Assembly (NCBI RefSeq): GCF_001870435.1
Contig: NZ_MDDR01000007.1
Coordinates: forward strand, 1-64,000
DNA from: Pseudomonas costantinii
GTDB taxonomy: Bacteria > Pseudomonadota > Gammaproteobacteria > Pseudomonadales > Pseudomonadaceae
Direction of reading: 5' to 3'
Length of the DNA: 64,000 nucleotides
In this document: piece by piece, positions 47,086-58,400 of the stretch
Layout of the letters: each line of letters starts with the position of its first letter
How positions within the stretch are numbered: position 1 is the first letter of the stretch
Translations under genes and position numbers: made by a program
Notes under the pieces: generated by a model
The model's input: only the letters and a program-made list of their open reading frames with translations
What the model was told of the DNA's origin: nothing
Databases searched by the model: none

Positions 47086-49206
47086 ATGAACAAATCGCAA
47101 TTGGCAGTTCTACTGCCCCTACTCGGGTCGATCAGCGCCCCTGCCTGGGCCGATGAGATTGAGGCCCCCCAAGCCGCGCCCACCAACCTGCAACTACAGG
47201 CAACAGTGGTATCCGCCACGCGCAGTGAAACCAGTATCGCGGCGATCCCTGGCTCTGTGCAGGTGATCAGCGAAGAGCAGATCCGCCAGCAAGCGGGCGC
47301 GGGTCGACGAGTCGCGGATATCCTCGGGCAATTGGTCCCAGGCATTTCCCCTTCCAGCGGCGGCATGAGCAACTTCGGCCAGACACTTCGCGGACGCAAT
47401 ACGCTGATCTTGATCGATGGCGTGTCCCAGAACGCCACGCGCGACAATTTCCGCCAGCTCAACAGCGTGGCACCGGAAAGTATCGAGCGCATCGAAGTGA
47501 TTTCCGGCGCCAGCAGTGTCTACGGTGCCGGCGCGTCAGGCGGCATCATCAACATCATCACCAAGCGCAACAAAGGTGAAGACCTGGCTTTCAGCAGCAA
47601 GATCGGCATGACCGCCGGCAACAACTTCAGCCACAAAGGGTTCTCGTACGAAGCCTTCCAAAGCGCAACGGGTCGCAAGGGCCCCTTGGACTGGTATGTA
47701 TCGGGCAACACCGTGCAACGCAACGACCAGTTCGACGGCAACGGAAAACGCATTCCCCAGGACACGTCCCAGGGCAGCAACATGGACACCGACACCTACG
47801 ACCTGCAAGGCCGATTCGGCTACGAGCTTGATGACGACAAGAAGATCAGCCTGTCGTTGCAAGACTACAAAGACGAACAAGACACCCGTTACACCAAGAA
47901 CCCACGGATAACAGACACCGCCGTCGCCGTAAAAGGCCTGGACCTGGACGACCAACCCTTCACCCATAACCAGGCGGTCAACCTCAATTACGCCGATAAG
48001 GATTTCTACGGCCAGGGTTTGCAGGTCGAAAGTTACTGGCGGCGTGCCGACGCGTTGTTCTTCCCGGACCTGTCCCGGGGCCGCGCCGGGGTCTCCAACA
48101 ATAACAGCGTGCAAGATGTCTATGGCTTGCGAGCAGCGATCGATACGCAAATGCCGGACATCGGCCCGGCGACCGGCAACCTGGTGTGGGGTGCTGACTA
48201 CGATCATGAAACCTCGCGTCAGCGCGGCGACCAATACCGGGTCAACGGCCTGACCTACACCAAGACCGGCACCACTTTTGAACTGGGTCCGGACATCGCG
48301 ACCGCCACCAAAGCCATCTTTGGTCAGCTGTCCTACGACATCGATGACTGGACCTTACGTGGCGGTGTGCGTCGCGAATGGATTCAAAGCGAGGTTTCCG
48401 ACAGCATCGCGTATGGCGAGATCGTTCAGACCGGCAACCGCGCGACACTGCCGGGCGGCACGCTCAAATACGACGACACCCTCTACAACCTCGGGGCGGT
48501 GTATCACCTGAGCGAAAACCAGGATGTGTTCGTCAACTTCAGCCAGGGCTTTTCCCTGCCGGATATCCAGCGCTTCCTGCGTGACGTCAACAGCAAGTAC
48601 GACATTCAAAACCTGAATGCCCAAGCGCTGAAGGTCGACAGCTACGAGCTGGGCTGGCGTGGCAACTGGGACAAGTGGCTGGCCAACGTCACAGCGTATG
48701 AAAACACCTCGGATGTCACGCAATTCTATGATGCCAATGATCGTGTGCTGCGCCTGATTAACCAGAAAGAGCGCGTACGCGGCATCGAAACCAGCCTGAC
48801 GTACAACGTCACTGACCAATGGTCGGTAGGTGGTACTTACGCTTACGCCAAAGGCGAGACCCAGCAAAACGGCAAATGGATCGACTTGCCCGCCACACGC
48901 ATCTCCCCCGCCAAGACCACCGCCTTTGTCGGCTATGACCGTGGCGACTACAGCCTGCGCTTGCAAGGCATGCGCCTGTCCGACTACGACGCCGCGTTCA
49001 AAGACAACAACGGCCGCGATATAAAAGGCTACACGCTGGTCGACGTGCTGGGCTCGGTAAGGTTGCCGGTAGGTCGCCTGGAAGGTGCGATCTACAACCT
49101 CAGCAACCGCAACTACCAGAACATGTTTGCCCAGGCCAACGCCCGTGCACCCTACCCGAATGCCGAAGGTCGTACCTTCAGCGTGAGTTACGCAGTGGAT
49201 TGGTGA
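47086..49206 (+). CDS. TonB-dependent siderophore receptor
   Basis: A 706-residue outer-membrane receptor. Signal peptide about 1-22 (ending APAWADE). A TonB-box-like ATVVSATR follows, then the plug with PGSVQVISEEQIRQQAG and GASSVYGAGASGGIINIITK (about 144-163), then a 22-strand barrel ending FSVSYAVDW with a terminal Trp. It would take up the ferric form of the siderophore made next to it. Its closest relatives may be ferric-vibrioferrin- or rhizoferrin-type receptors; I cannot tell. No N-terminal signalling domain, so not a FecA-type receptor. Confidence 0.93.
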   Translation: MNKSQLAVLLPLLGSISAPAWADEIEAPQAAPTNLQLQATVVSATRSETSIAAIPGSVQVISEEQIRQQAGAGRRVADILGQLVPGISPSSGGMSNFGQTLRGRNTLILIDGVSQNATRDNFRQLNSVAPESIERIEVISGASSVYGAGASGGIINIITKRNKGEDLAFSSKIGMTAGNNFSHKGFSYEAFQSATGRKGPLDWYVSGNTVQRNDQFDGNGKRIPQDTSQGSNMDTDTYDLQGRFGYELDDDKKISLSLQDYKDEQDTRYTKNPRITDTAVAVKGLDLDDQPFTHNQAVNLNYADKDFYGQGLQVESYWRRADALFFPDLSRGRAGVSNNNSVQDVYGLRAAIDTQMPDIGPATGNLVWGADYDHETSRQRGDQYRVNGLTYTKTGTTFELGPDIATATKAIFGQLSYDIDDWTLRGGVRREWIQSEVSDSIAYGEIVQTGNRATLPGGTLKYDDTLYNLGAVYHLSENQDVFVNFSQGFSLPDIQRFLRDVNSKYDIQNLNAQALKVDSYELGWRGNWDKWLANVTAYENTSDVTQFYDANDRVLRLINQKERVRGIETSLTYNVTDQWSVGGTYAYAKGETQQNGKWIDLPATRISPAKTTAFVGYDRGDYSLRLQGMRLSDYDAAFKDNNGRDIKGYTLVDVLGSVRLPVGRLEGAIYNLSNRNYQNMFAQANARAPYPNAEGRTFSVSYAVDW

Positions 49207-49231
49207 TCGGCTGACGCTGCTCGCTAAAACA

Positions 49232-49260
49232 CAAACCCCGCCTTTTGAGCGGGGTTTTCT
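49232..49260 (+). terminator. intrinsic terminator after the siderophore operon
   Basis: AACCCCGC-CTTTTGA-GCGGGGTTTTC after the receptor stop. Confidence 0.9.
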
Positions 49261-49261
49261 T

Positions 49262-49310
49262 TGGGGCTGCTTCGCAGCCCGACGCGGAACAAGCCCGCTC
49301 GCCACAATGT
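49262..49310. repeat. REP-type sequence
   Basis: GGGGCTGC-TTC-GCAGCCC hairpin followed by GAACAAGCCCGCTCGCCACA, a REP pattern common in fluorescent pseudomonads, between the convergent receptor and DUF2058 genes. Confidence 0.65.
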
Positions 49311-49323
49311 TGTTTCTAACGGC

Positions 49324-49869
49324 TTACCACATCAGATCGTCAGGGATCTGGTAGGCCGCGTACGGATCATCCTCATCCGGCACCTGGCTTTCGGTCAGGA
49401 TATTGAGCTGCACGATACGTTCCGGTGCGCGCTCCTGAATCTTCAGCGCCGCCTCGCGCGGGATCACTTCGTAACTACCGCCGTGGTGCACGATCGCCAG
49501 GGAGCCGTTGCTCAGTTTGTTGCGCATCAGCGTGTTGACCGACAGGCGCTTGACCTTCTTGTCGTCCACGAAGTTGTAGTAGTCCTCGGTGGTCAGTTTC
49601 GGCAGGCGCGAGGTCTCGATCAGTTGCTTGACCTGGGCGGTGCGGGCCTTGGCCTCGGCTTTTTCCTGTTGCTGGCGGTTCAGCTCCTGGTCGCGCTTGA
49701 CCTTCTCGGCCTGCGCTTCCTGGGCCAGGCGAGCCTGGGTGTCATCGGCCTCGACCTGGCCTTTGTGGACCAGGCGCTGCTGCTTCTGTTTCTCTTTGCC
49801 GACCTGCTTGGCCTGCTTTTGGTTGACCAGACCTGCTTTGAGCAACTGGTCGCGAAGGGAAAGGCTCAT
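49324..49869 (-). CDS. DUF2058 family nucleoprotein/polynucleotide-associated protein
   Basis: A 181-residue protein with a long charged coiled coil (about 15-95, many Gln, Lys, Glu) and a folded C-terminal part beginning LTTEDYYNFVDDKKVKRL. Starts MSLSLRDQLLKAGLV, the DUF2058 (YaiL) hallmark. Proposed to associate with nucleic acid or ribosomes; function unknown. It is downstream of mazG on the same strand. Confidence 0.9.
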   Translation of the reverse strand: MSLSLRDQLLKAGLVNQKQAKQVGKEKQKQQRLVHKGQVEADDTQARLAQEAQAEKVKRDQELNRQQQEKAEAKARTAQVKQLIETSRLPKLTTEDYYNFVDDKKVKRLSVNTLMRNKLSNGSLAIVHHGGSYEVIPREAALKIQERAPERIVQLNILTESQVPDEDDPYAAYQIPDDLMW

Positions 49870-49894
49870 GGTGCTTACTCACTTAGGCAACTGC

Positions 49895-50728
49895 TCAACC
49901 GCAGCTGGACACATTCTTTTCCTGACGTTTGGCTTCGCCCCACAGGGCGTCCAACTCTTCGAGGGTGCAATCTTCTATGGATTGGTGCGTATCGCGCAAT
50001 GCCTGTTCGATAAATCGGAAACGTCTTTCGAACTTGGCATTGGCGCCACGCAGCGCAGTTTCCGGGTCGACTTTGAGGTGACGGGCCAGGTTGACCGCCG
50101 CAAACAGCAGGTCACCGACCTCATCGGCAATCGCCACCGAATCGTTATCGGCCATGGCCTCGAGCACTTCATCCAGCTCTTCGCGCACGTTATCCACCAC
50201 CGGCAAGGCTGATGGCCAGTCGAAGCCGACTTGGCTGGCGCGCTTTTGCAATTTGGCGGCACGGGACAAGGATGGCAACGCCGTGGGCACATCATCCAGC
50301 AGGGAGAGTTGCTCCGGTGCGTCGGACTTTTCCGCTCGCTCCTCGGCCTTGATCTGCTCCCAGCGCTCCTTGACCTGTTCTTCGCTCAATTGCGGGATAT
50401 CCAGCGGTGCGTACAGATCACCGGTGGGGAATACGTGAGGATGGCGACGGATCAGCTTGCGCGTAATGCTGTCGATCACCCCGGCAAATTCGAAGCGCCC
50501 TTCTTCCCGCGCCAACTGGCTGTAATACACCACCTGGAACAACAGGTCGCCGAGTTCACCTTGCAGGTGATCGAAGTCACCGCGCTCGATGGCGTCGGCG
50601 ACTTCGTAGGCTTCCTCCAAGGTATGCGGGACGATAGTCGCGTAGGTTTGCTTGATGTCCCACGGGCACCCGAATTGCGGGTCCCGCAGACGGTTCATCA
50701 GGTGCAGCAGGTCTTCAAGCGAATACAT
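49895..50728 (-). CDS. mazG: nucleoside triphosphate pyrophosphohydrolase MazG
   Basis: Cleaves NTPs to NMP and pyrophosphate. 277 residues from MYSLEDLLHL (ATG at 50728, GAGAG upstream; a TTG two codons earlier is rejected). Two MazG domains: HTLEEAYEVADAIERGDFDH ... GELGDLLFQVVYYSQ, and the C-terminal REELDEVLEAMADNDSVAIAD. In E. coli it lowers ppGpp indirectly and is transcribed with relA; the same order relA-mazG is seen here, 21 bp apart. Confidence 0.96.
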   Translation of the reverse strand: MYSLEDLLHLMNRLRDPQFGCPWDIKQTYATIVPHTLEEAYEVADAIERGDFDHLQGELGDLLFQVVYYSQLAREEGRFEFAGVIDSITRKLIRRHPHVFPTGDLYAPLDIPQLSEEQVKERWEQIKAEERAEKSDAPEQLSLLDDVPTALPSLSRAAKLQKRASQVGFDWPSALPVVDNVREELDEVLEAMADNDSVAIADEVGDLLFAAVNLARHLKVDPETALRGANAKFERRFRFIEQALRDTHQSIEDCTLEELDALWGEAKRQEKNVSSCG

Positions 50729-50749
50729 CAGCAACTCTCAAAAAAGCAG

Positions 50750-52993
50750 TCATGGCGTACGATTGCGCCGGGTCTCGATGATGTTCGGCAACTGGGAAAT
50801 CCGCCCCAGCAACCGCCCCAACGCGTCCAGCCCCGGAATCTCGATGGTCAGGGACATCAACGCAGTGTTGTCCTCTTTGTTCGAGCGGGTGTTGACCGCC
50901 AGCACGTTGATCCGCTCATTGAGCAGCACTTGCGACACGTCACGCAGCAAACCGGACCGATCGTAGGCTCGAATCACGATGTCCACCGGGTAGGTGAGCA
51001 CCGGTACCGGCCCCCAGCTGACCTGGATGATCCGCTCCGGCTCACGCCCGCCGAGTTGCAGCACCGAGGCGCAGTCCTGGCGGTGAATACTCACCCCACG
51101 GCCTTGGGTGATATAGCCGACGATCGCGTCGCCCGGCAACGGCTGGCAGCAACCGGCCATTTGCGTCATCAGGTTGCCCACACCCTGGATCTGAATATCG
51201 CCACGCTTGCCCGGTTTATAACCGGTGGCCTTGCGTGGAATCAGCTCCAGCTGTTCGCTGCCGCGCTCCGGCTCCACCAATTGCTGGGCCAGGTTGACCA
51301 ATTGCGCCAGGCGCAAGTCGCCTGCGCCAAGGGCGGCAAACATGTCTTCGGCGGTCTTCATGTTGGCCTTTTCGGCCAGCTTGTCGAAATCCACCTGCGG
51401 CAGGCCCAGGCGCGCCAATTCACGTTCGAGCAAGGTCTTGCCGGCGGCAACGTTCTGGTCACGCGCCTGCAATTTGAACCAGTGGACGATCTTCGCCCGC
51501 GCCCGCGACGTGGTGATGTAACCCAGGTTCGGGTTCAGCCAGTCGCGGCTTGGCGTGCCGTGCTTGCTGGTGATGATCTCGACCTGTTCACCGGTCTGCA
51601 GGCTGTAGTTGAGCGGCACGATGCGCCCGTTGATCTTGGCACCCCGGCAGTTGTGGCCGATTTCGGTGTGCACGCGGTAGGCAAAGTCCAACGGCGTGGC
51701 GCCCTTCGGCAAGTCGATGGCGTGGCCGTCGGGGGTGAAGATATAGACCCGGTCCGGCTCGATATCCACCCGCAGCTGCTCTGCAAGACCGCCGATGTCG
51801 CCCAGCTCTTCGTGCCACTCCAACACTTGGCGCAACCAGGAGATTTTCTCTTCGTACTGGTTGGACCCGGACTTGACGTCGGTGCCCTTGTAACGCCAGT
51901 GCGCGCAAACCCCCAGCTCCGCCTCTTCGTGCATGGCGTGGGTGCGGATCTGCACTTCCAGCACCTTACCTTCAGGGCCGATCACTGCGGTGTGCAGCGA
52001 GCGATAGCCGTTTTCCTTGGGGTTGGCGATGTAGTCGTCAAACTCCTTGGGAATATGCCGCCACAGGGTGTGAACGATACCGAGCGCGGTGTAGCAATCG
52101 CGCATTTCCGGCACCAGCACGCGCACGGCACGTACGTCGTAGATCTGGCTGAAGGCCAGGCCCTTGCGCTGCATTTTGCGCCAGATGGAATAGATGTGCT
52201 TGGCGCGACCACTGATGTCGGCGTCCACGCCGGTGGCCTGCAACTCTGAGCGCAATTGGCCCATCACGTCGGTGATAAAGCGCTCACGGTCGAGCCGCCG
52301 CTCGTGCAGCAGCGCGGCAATCTGTTTGTATTGATCGGGTTCGAGGTAGCGGAAGGACAGGTCCTCCAGCTCCCACTTGATATGGCCGATGCCCAGGCGA
52401 TGCGCCAACGGCGCGTAGATGTCAAAGACCTCGCGGGCGACACGGTTGCGCTTCTCGTCGTCGGCAGTTTTCACCGCACGGATCGCGCAGGTGCGTTCAG
52501 CCAGTTTGATCAGGGCGACGCGCACGTCGTCGACCATCGCGACCAACATCTTGCGCAGGTTTTCCACCTGGCCCTGAGTGCCCATCACCATGGACTGGCG
52601 CGGGCTGAGACTGTCGCTGATGGCCGCCATACGTGCCACACCATCAATCAGTTTGGCCACCACCGCACCGAAACGCTGGCTGACCAACGGCAGCGCGATA
52701 TGCCCTTCGCGCACGCCGCGATAGAGCACGGCGGCGATCAGCGAATCCTGGTCCAGCTTGAGATCGGCGAGGATCTCTGCGATTTCCAACCCGGTACGAA
52801 AGCTCGAAGTGCCTTCAGCCCACAGGTTCTTGGCCGCATTATCTTGTTGCTCAGACTCACGAGCGAACTCGCAAGCCGCCTTCAAGGCTTCACGGTCCAG
52901 TGCCGGGTCGACACTGACGGCATGATCCAGCCATGCCTCGAGATTGATACTGCCGTCGGTGTTGATCGGCTGGTGTGCTCTCACCTGTACCAT
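50750..52993 (-). CDS. relA: GTP pyrophosphokinase RelA
   Basis: Ribosome-associated (p)ppGpp synthetase of the stringent response, 747 residues. Order: degenerate HD hydrolase domain (about 50-210; at 90-97 it reads LYRGVREG, lacking the HDxxED of SpoT), synthetase (about 240-370, with YSIWRKMQRKG and NPKENGYRSLHTAV), TGS (about 410-470), zinc-finger-type AGCCQPLPGDAIVG and C-terminal ACT. The lost HD motif says synthetase only. The start at 52993 (MVQVRAHQ) matches the usual length. Confidence 0.97.
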   Translation of the reverse strand: MVQVRAHQPINTDGSINLEAWLDHAVSVDPALDREALKAACEFARESEQQDNAAKNLWAEGTSSFRTGLEIAEILADLKLDQDSLIAAVLYRGVREGHIALPLVSQRFGAVVAKLIDGVARMAAISDSLSPRQSMVMGTQGQVENLRKMLVAMVDDVRVALIKLAERTCAIRAVKTADDEKRNRVAREVFDIYAPLAHRLGIGHIKWELEDLSFRYLEPDQYKQIAALLHERRLDRERFITDVMGQLRSELQATGVDADISGRAKHIYSIWRKMQRKGLAFSQIYDVRAVRVLVPEMRDCYTALGIVHTLWRHIPKEFDDYIANPKENGYRSLHTAVIGPEGKVLEVQIRTHAMHEEAELGVCAHWRYKGTDVKSGSNQYEEKISWLRQVLEWHEELGDIGGLAEQLRVDIEPDRVYIFTPDGHAIDLPKGATPLDFAYRVHTEIGHNCRGAKINGRIVPLNYSLQTGEQVEIITSKHGTPSRDWLNPNLGYITTSRARAKIVHWFKLQARDQNVAAGKTLLERELARLGLPQVDFDKLAEKANMKTAEDMFAALGAGDLRLAQLVNLAQQLVEPERGSEQLELIPRKATGYKPGKRGDIQIQGVGNLMTQMAGCCQPLPGDAIVGYITQGRGVSIHRQDCASVLQLGGREPERIIQVSWGPVPVLTYPVDIVIRAYDRSGLLRDVSQVLLNERINVLAVNTRSNKEDNTALMSLTIEIPGLDALGRLLGRISQLPNIIETRRNRTP

Positions 52994-53129
52994 CTTGCTT
53001 ACCTTCCCTACGACGCACCTTTGATGCGCCAGAAATCATCGCTGACCTGCTTCGTAACCTTAGGCTACGCACAACTCCCTGACAGGTCACGGCCCAGGAG
53101 ATACAGGCCAGTCGGATTAAACGGGCATC

Positions 53130-54482
53130 CTAGCCCGCTTCAAATAACGCCATGGCCTCGACATGCGCTGTTTGCGGAAACATGTCGAGGATCCCGGCAC
53201 GCTTTAGCCGGTAGCCTTGCTTGACCAACTCAACCGTGTCCCGCGCCAGCGTTGCCGGGTTGCAGGACACATACACCAGGCGCTTGGCTCCCAGAGTGGC
53301 TAGCTTGCGCACAACCTCCAGGGCACCATCACGGGGTGGGTCCAAGAGTACCGCAGAAAAGCCCTGTTTGGCCCATTCCGCGTCAGTCAAAGGCTGGGAC
53401 AAATCGGCCTGAAAAAACTGCACATTATGCAAATTATTACTGACGGCGTTCTGCGCAGCCCGATCCACCATGGTCTGCACACCTTCTACCGCCACCACTT
53501 CGCGTACCTGTTTGGCCAGTGGCAGGGCAAAGTTGCCCAGCCCGCAAAACAAGTCCAGCACCCGCTCGTCGGGCTGTGGCGCCAGCCAATCCAGGGCCTG
53601 TGCGACCATCGCTTCGTTGACTCCGGCATTGACCTGCACAAAGTCTCCCGGACGATAGGCCAGTTCCAGATCCCACTGTTCCAACCGATAGCCCAACGCT
53701 GAGTCCGCATCGACCGGCGCAGGCTCACCCTCGCCATGCAGCCACAATTGCGCTTCATGGAAAGTACAAAATTCTTTCAGGATCAGCAGATCCGCATCCG
53801 ACAACGGCGCCATATGCCGCAGCAACACGGCGATGGACGAACCACTGAACAACTCCACATGCCCCAGCGCCTGCGGTTTGCTCAGGCGGCGCAGCATATT
53901 CGGCAACCGCTGCATGATCGGTTGCAAGGCCTGTACCAGCACCGGGCAATCATCGATGGCGACGATGTCCTGGCTGGCCACGGCACGGAAACCCACGGCC
54001 AAGTGTTTTGCCTTTGCATCCCAGCGTACGGCCACCCGAGCACGCCGGCGATAGGCAAATTCCGACCCGCTCAAAGGTGCGGCCCACGCTTGCGGTTCCA
54101 CACCGGCCACGCGGGACAGTTGCTCGGCGAGCATGCGCTGTTTCAGGGCGAGTTGTTCGTCATGGGGCAAATGCTGCACGCTGCAACCGCCGCAGCGGCC
54201 AACATGGGCGCACGGCGCCGGGCGGCGTAGTTCACTGGCCTTGAACACGCGCTCGGTGCGGGCTTCAACCACTTTGCCGTGGGCGCCCAACACGCGCGCT
54301 TCCACTTCCTCACCGGCGAGCGCGCCGTTGACGAACCAGGTGCGCCCCTCGAAGAACACGATGCCACGGCCGTCATTGGCTAGGCGCTCGATGATCAAGC
54401 GTTGTTTCTTGCCTACTGGAATCTGCGGGGCCCGGCTGCCGCCCGTCGGTTGGAAGCGCAGGCCTCTCTCGTGCTTGGCCAT
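53130..54482 (-). CDS. rlmD: 23S rRNA (uracil-1939-C5)-methyltransferase
   Basis: SAM-dependent rRNA methyltransferase, 450 residues. N-terminal TRAM domain (about 20-80), iron-sulfur Cys set C91, C97, C100 and C179, SAM site [15 protein letters not shown], and the catalytic-Cys motif [13 protein letters not shown]. Its ATG overlaps the cysM stop (TGATG). The relA start lies 137 bp downstream, so rlmD may feed into the relA-mazG transcript. The N-terminus is Lys/Arg-rich as in other family members. Confidence 0.96.
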   Translation of the reverse strand: MAKHERGLRFQPTGGSRAPQIPVGKKQRLIIERLANDGRGIVFFEGRTWFVNGALAGEEVEARVLGAHGKVVEARTERVFKASELRRPAPCAHVGRCGGCSVQHLPHDEQLALKQRMLAEQLSRVAGVEPQAWAAPLSGSEFAYRRRARVAVRWDAKAKHLAVGFRAVASQDIVAIDDCPVLVQALQPIMQRLPNMLRRLSKPQALGHVELFSGSSIAVLLRHMAPLSDADLLILKEFCTFHEAQLWLHGEGEPAPVDADSALGYRLEQWDLELAYRPGDFVQVNAGVNEAMVAQALDWLAPQPDERVLDLFCGLGNFALPLAKQVREVVAVEGVQTMVDRAAQNAVSNNLHNVQFFQADLSQPLTDAEWAKQGFSAVLLDPPRDGALEVVRKLATLGAKRLVYVSCNPATLARDTVELVKQGYRLKRAGILDMFPQTAHVEAMALFEAG

Positions 54483-55384
54483 CAGTTGGGTTCGTCGAAG
54501 ATGCCGGTCGACAAGTAACGGTCGCCACGGTCACAGATGATCGCGACGATCACCGCGTTTTCTACTTCTTTGGACAAGCGCAACATACCGGCCACGGCGC
54601 CACCAGAGGACACACCGCAGAAGATGCCTTCTTCACGGGCCAGTCGGCGGGTGGTGTCTTCGGCTTCACGCTGGGCCATGTCGATGATGCGGTCCACGCG
54701 CGTCGCGTTGTAGATCTTCGGCAAATACTCTTGCGGCCAGCGACGAATACCAGGAATGGACGCGCCTTCCATCGGTTGCAGGCCGACGATCTGGATATTC
54801 GGATTCTGCTCCTTGAGGTAGCGCGAGTTACCCATGATGGTGCCGGTAGTGCCCATGGAGCTGACGAAATGGGTGATGGTGCCCTGGGTCTGACGCCAGA
54901 TTTCCGGGCCGGTGGTGGTGTAGTGCGCCTCAGGGTTGTCACCGTTGGCGAACTGATCCAGCACCTGGCCACGGCCTTCGGCGGCCATGCGCTCGGCGAG
55001 GTCGCGGGCGCCTTCCATGCCCTCTTCCTGGGTGACCAGCACCAACTCGGCGCCATAGGCGGTCATTGCCGCCTTGCGCTCGGCACTGCCGTTGTCGGGC
55101 ATGATCAGGACCATCTTGTAACCCTTGATTGCCGCGGCCATGGCCAGGGCAATCCCGGTGTTACCCGAGGTGGCTTCGATCAGGGTGTCGCCGGGCTTGA
55201 TCTGCCCGCGCAGCTCGGCGCGGGTGATCATCGACAGCGCCGGACGGTCCTTGACGGAACCGGCCGGGTTGTTCCCTTCGAGCTTGAGCAACAGGGTATT
55301 GCTGGTTTCACCCGCCAGGCGTTGCAAGCGGACCAGGGGCGTGTTGCCGACGCAATCGGCGATTGTAGGGTACTGCAAGGTCAT
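54482..55384 (-). CDS. cysM: cysteine synthase B
   Basis: PLP-dependent O-acetylserine sulfhydrylase, CysM type, 300 residues. It can use thiosulfate as well as sulfide. PLP lysine K45 in [14 protein letters not shown], the phosphate/substrate loop TSGNTG at 72-77, and [12 protein letters not shown] late. Overlaps the rlmD start by one base. A divergent REP-free region of 106 bp separates it from the giant effector-like gene, both on the minus strand. Confidence 0.96.
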   Translation of the reverse strand: MTLQYPTIADCVGNTPLVRLQRLAGETSNTLLLKLEGNNPAGSVKDRPALSMITRAELRGQIKPGDTLIEATSGNTGIALAMAAAIKGYKMVLIMPDNGSAERKAAMTAYGAELVLVTQEEGMEGARDLAERMAAEGRGQVLDQFANGDNPEAHYTTTGPEIWRQTQGTITHFVSSMGTTGTIMGNSRYLKEQNPNIQIVGLQPMEGASIPGIRRWPQEYLPKIYNATRVDRIIDMAQREAEDTTRRLAREEGIFCGVSSGGAVAGMLRLSKEVENAVIVAIICDRGDRYLSTGIFDEPN

Positions 55385-55490
55385 GGCGTATTCGCAATCC
55401 AGACTGCGGGGCGAACATCATACCGGGAAAGGCCGGCGGGCCATATCACGCAAAGTGCGGTGCTTATGGCTTTAAGGAATAAGCGTTGAC

Positions 55491-58400
55491 TCAGCCGATA
55501 ACGAAGTCCGTCCATTCTTCTTGCGTCAGTTGGGTAATAAGTGTGTTCTCGTCTGCCTTCCTCAACGTTTGAATATTGCTGACGAAAGCCAAATAGGCAC
55601 CTTCGTCCATCGCCCCACTGTCCACCTGCTCCAGGGCGCGCTCCAGATCCCGATCGTAATGCCCCAGGAAAGACTCAAAACGCGCTGTGTATTTGAGCTC
55701 CAAAAACTCCACCCAATATTCTTCGCCCCTCACTCGCTCAGGCCAATTGAGGCCGAACTCTTCACGCAGAACACGTGTACGTAATTCATTTACCGACTCG
55801 CCGCGGGGCACTGCGCTGGCTAAATCAAACCGCCCCGACAGTGCAAGAGGCAAGTCCAGAGTGGCGGCCAGGGCGATTCGATAAGCAAGAATACGTGCGC
55901 AAGCTTCTCGCGAAGATTGCTGGGGAAACTCTCGCATCAAGTGGTGATCGATAGAGCCCAGGCGCCGTAAGGCTCGGTAATAATTCAAGAAGTCGGGACC
56001 TGCGGTTTCAATGTTTCCAGCCAGTCTCTGCACGGGCCACATCGCCAACTCAATGTCATTGAGACATAACAGCCAGCCATCGTTACCACCACTCATGTAA
56101 CTCATGGGCGCCTGAAAAAGGATCTGCTGCAGCCGACCATTGTGGTTCGCACCGTCAATCAGCAGCCAGATGCGCTGCGTTACATCCTGACGCAGCGCTT
56201 GATGTTCCAAGGCAATCAATGGGGGATAAGAGGACAGGTTCCAGAGTAAATCAAAAAAACGATCGGCCATTTGCTCGCCTACCAATAGCGACCATTCAGC
56301 CCGACGCAGCGGCACTTCATTCAGAGGGACAGGCACCAGCCATCGCTCAACCGATGGGAGCGGAAATACTCCGTCGCGCCACAGCCCAAAATCAATGTTC
56401 TGATAACCCGGGTACCTGCGGTAAGAACCGAGCAGTTGCAAGGTCGCCTGGGAAAGCTGATTGCCGTGAAGGTTCATGGCGCGGTGGACGCGCTCACCCA
56501 AGTCAAGGTCGGACTCGGTCAGAACCGTTAATTGGTTATCGCGCAAATCGAAGGTTCGCAAGTTCTCCAACATCTCCACGCCCAACGGCAGCAGGTGAAG
56601 CTTGGCGCCCCTGAGCATCAACACACTCAGCACCTTGAGCGGGGTCAAATTCAGCCTCGCGCCGTGCCCGATCGGATTATGGGACAGGTCGAGTTTAGTC
56701 AGGCGGGACAATGCCTCAAGGCGCTGTACATCTCGAAGGTTGGGCTTGATCAAGTTGTTCGACAGTTTCAGGTGTTGCAGGTGCGTTAACCCATCCAATC
56801 CCTGCGGTACGTTTTGCAGTCGGTTGCCATCAAGATGCAGCGTACGTAATGCCGTAAAGCACCTGAGGAACCTGGCCGGCAAAGTTTCCAACAGGTTGTT
56901 CCTGACACTCAACTGCATCACATGACCAAAATGCGCGTTCAACGTGGGCAGGTCATTCAGCGTCAGGTCGTCGAGATGAAGCTCGTAAGGAACTCCTCGA
57001 GAAGAGTCCTCTTTGCGCCAACAACGCCGGATTCGCTCTGCTGCCTCATTACGCGCAGACGCTTGCCCAGCGTCACCCTGCAGACTCCACTGTTCAAGCG
57101 TACCGTTCAGGGTATCTCGCTCTTTGAATAGAAAGTCGATGGCCGCCTCACGCTCACTGACGGAGTCGCTCAGGTTCTCCAGAAGATCAAACACCTCTTG
57201 ATCGGTTTTAGCGGGAAACAATTCACGCATCCGCGCCACCTGTGCACGATCCACCGGCCCCAGTTCATCACCACCGCTCAACGGATAACCAATCCTCCCG
57301 TCAGCCAAGCGTCGTGGCGGGTTGTACCAGGGGCGCCGACCGATTTCGAGCATCGTTTCAGCGAACTCCCAATGACGCGTCAAACGACTGCCGATCTCGG
57401 CCGTCAGCTCAGCGGGCCCTCCGGCATGGGTGTAGCCAAATGTCTGGCGTTCCGGGGGTGGTAACGCAGCCAACAGTACAGAGAGGAAAGTCCCCGGGCT
57501 GCCCGCAGGTTTGCGGTCACCGTTCGTTTGAGGGATGTAGGCCTGGTAACTCCCACCGACAGGCTCCAGAACACGGATGAGAGGTCCGTCGACGGGGCCG
57601 ATGCTGTCTATCAGGTGCCCTCTTTCTCGCACCTCAACCCGCAGGTGCTTGGGCCATCCGTCTATGTCCGGCAATATGTGCAGGATCAATTTTGCGCTGT
57701 CTTCACTGAACGCAGCAGACAGGTGCACCCCCTCCATCGCGCGGGTTTTGCGTAAATACTCCAGCCACCAACGTATGTCCCGCGTCAGGCTCAAAGGAAC
57801 GCGCCCCTCCAGCAAGCTCTGGCGCTCACTCGCCGTGACATTGCGCACCAGGTCCTCGGAAATCGCTGCGGTCAAAGACGGGAAGTGGCGTTGCAACACC
57901 TGCGCCAAGGGATCAGAAGACACTTCACTCTTATGGCTCAATTCCTTGAAAAAAAACCGCTCCATTTGTGGCCGGTCGAGTGCTACTTTCGCTTCAAGTA
58001 CGGTGACCTGATCGGCGCGGCCAACACCTGCATGTCCGACCAGCCCATCGGCCTTATCGGGGCCGACCTCACCGAGCAGCTGATCGAAAAAGTCCCGCCC
58101 CACTTCAACGCCTGCCTTAACCCGCTGATGAACATTGAACCGTTCGATGGTCTCAACCAGCATCACCGGTGGGCGCTCGTTGCGTACATGCATCCGACGC
58201 AGGATGTCCGGTGTCACGCCGCTGATTTGTTGAATCTGCTCGATGGCATCCGGCGACAGCGCACGCGTCAAAGGTCCCAGGCGATAAAACGGTTTCTGCC
58301 CATCCCAGGTCAGTGGGGTTTCCCATTCATGGCGCCAGGCGCCGGCGCCGTTGTGGATCAGCACAGGCGCGTATGCATCGTTCAAGGAAGGGTGTTGAAT

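Noticed and set aside
50231..52249. 672-codon open frame on the plus strand opposite mazG and relA
   Set aside because: It is antisense to two well-supported genes and its sequence is His/Arg/Leu-rich shadow of their codons; no known domain.
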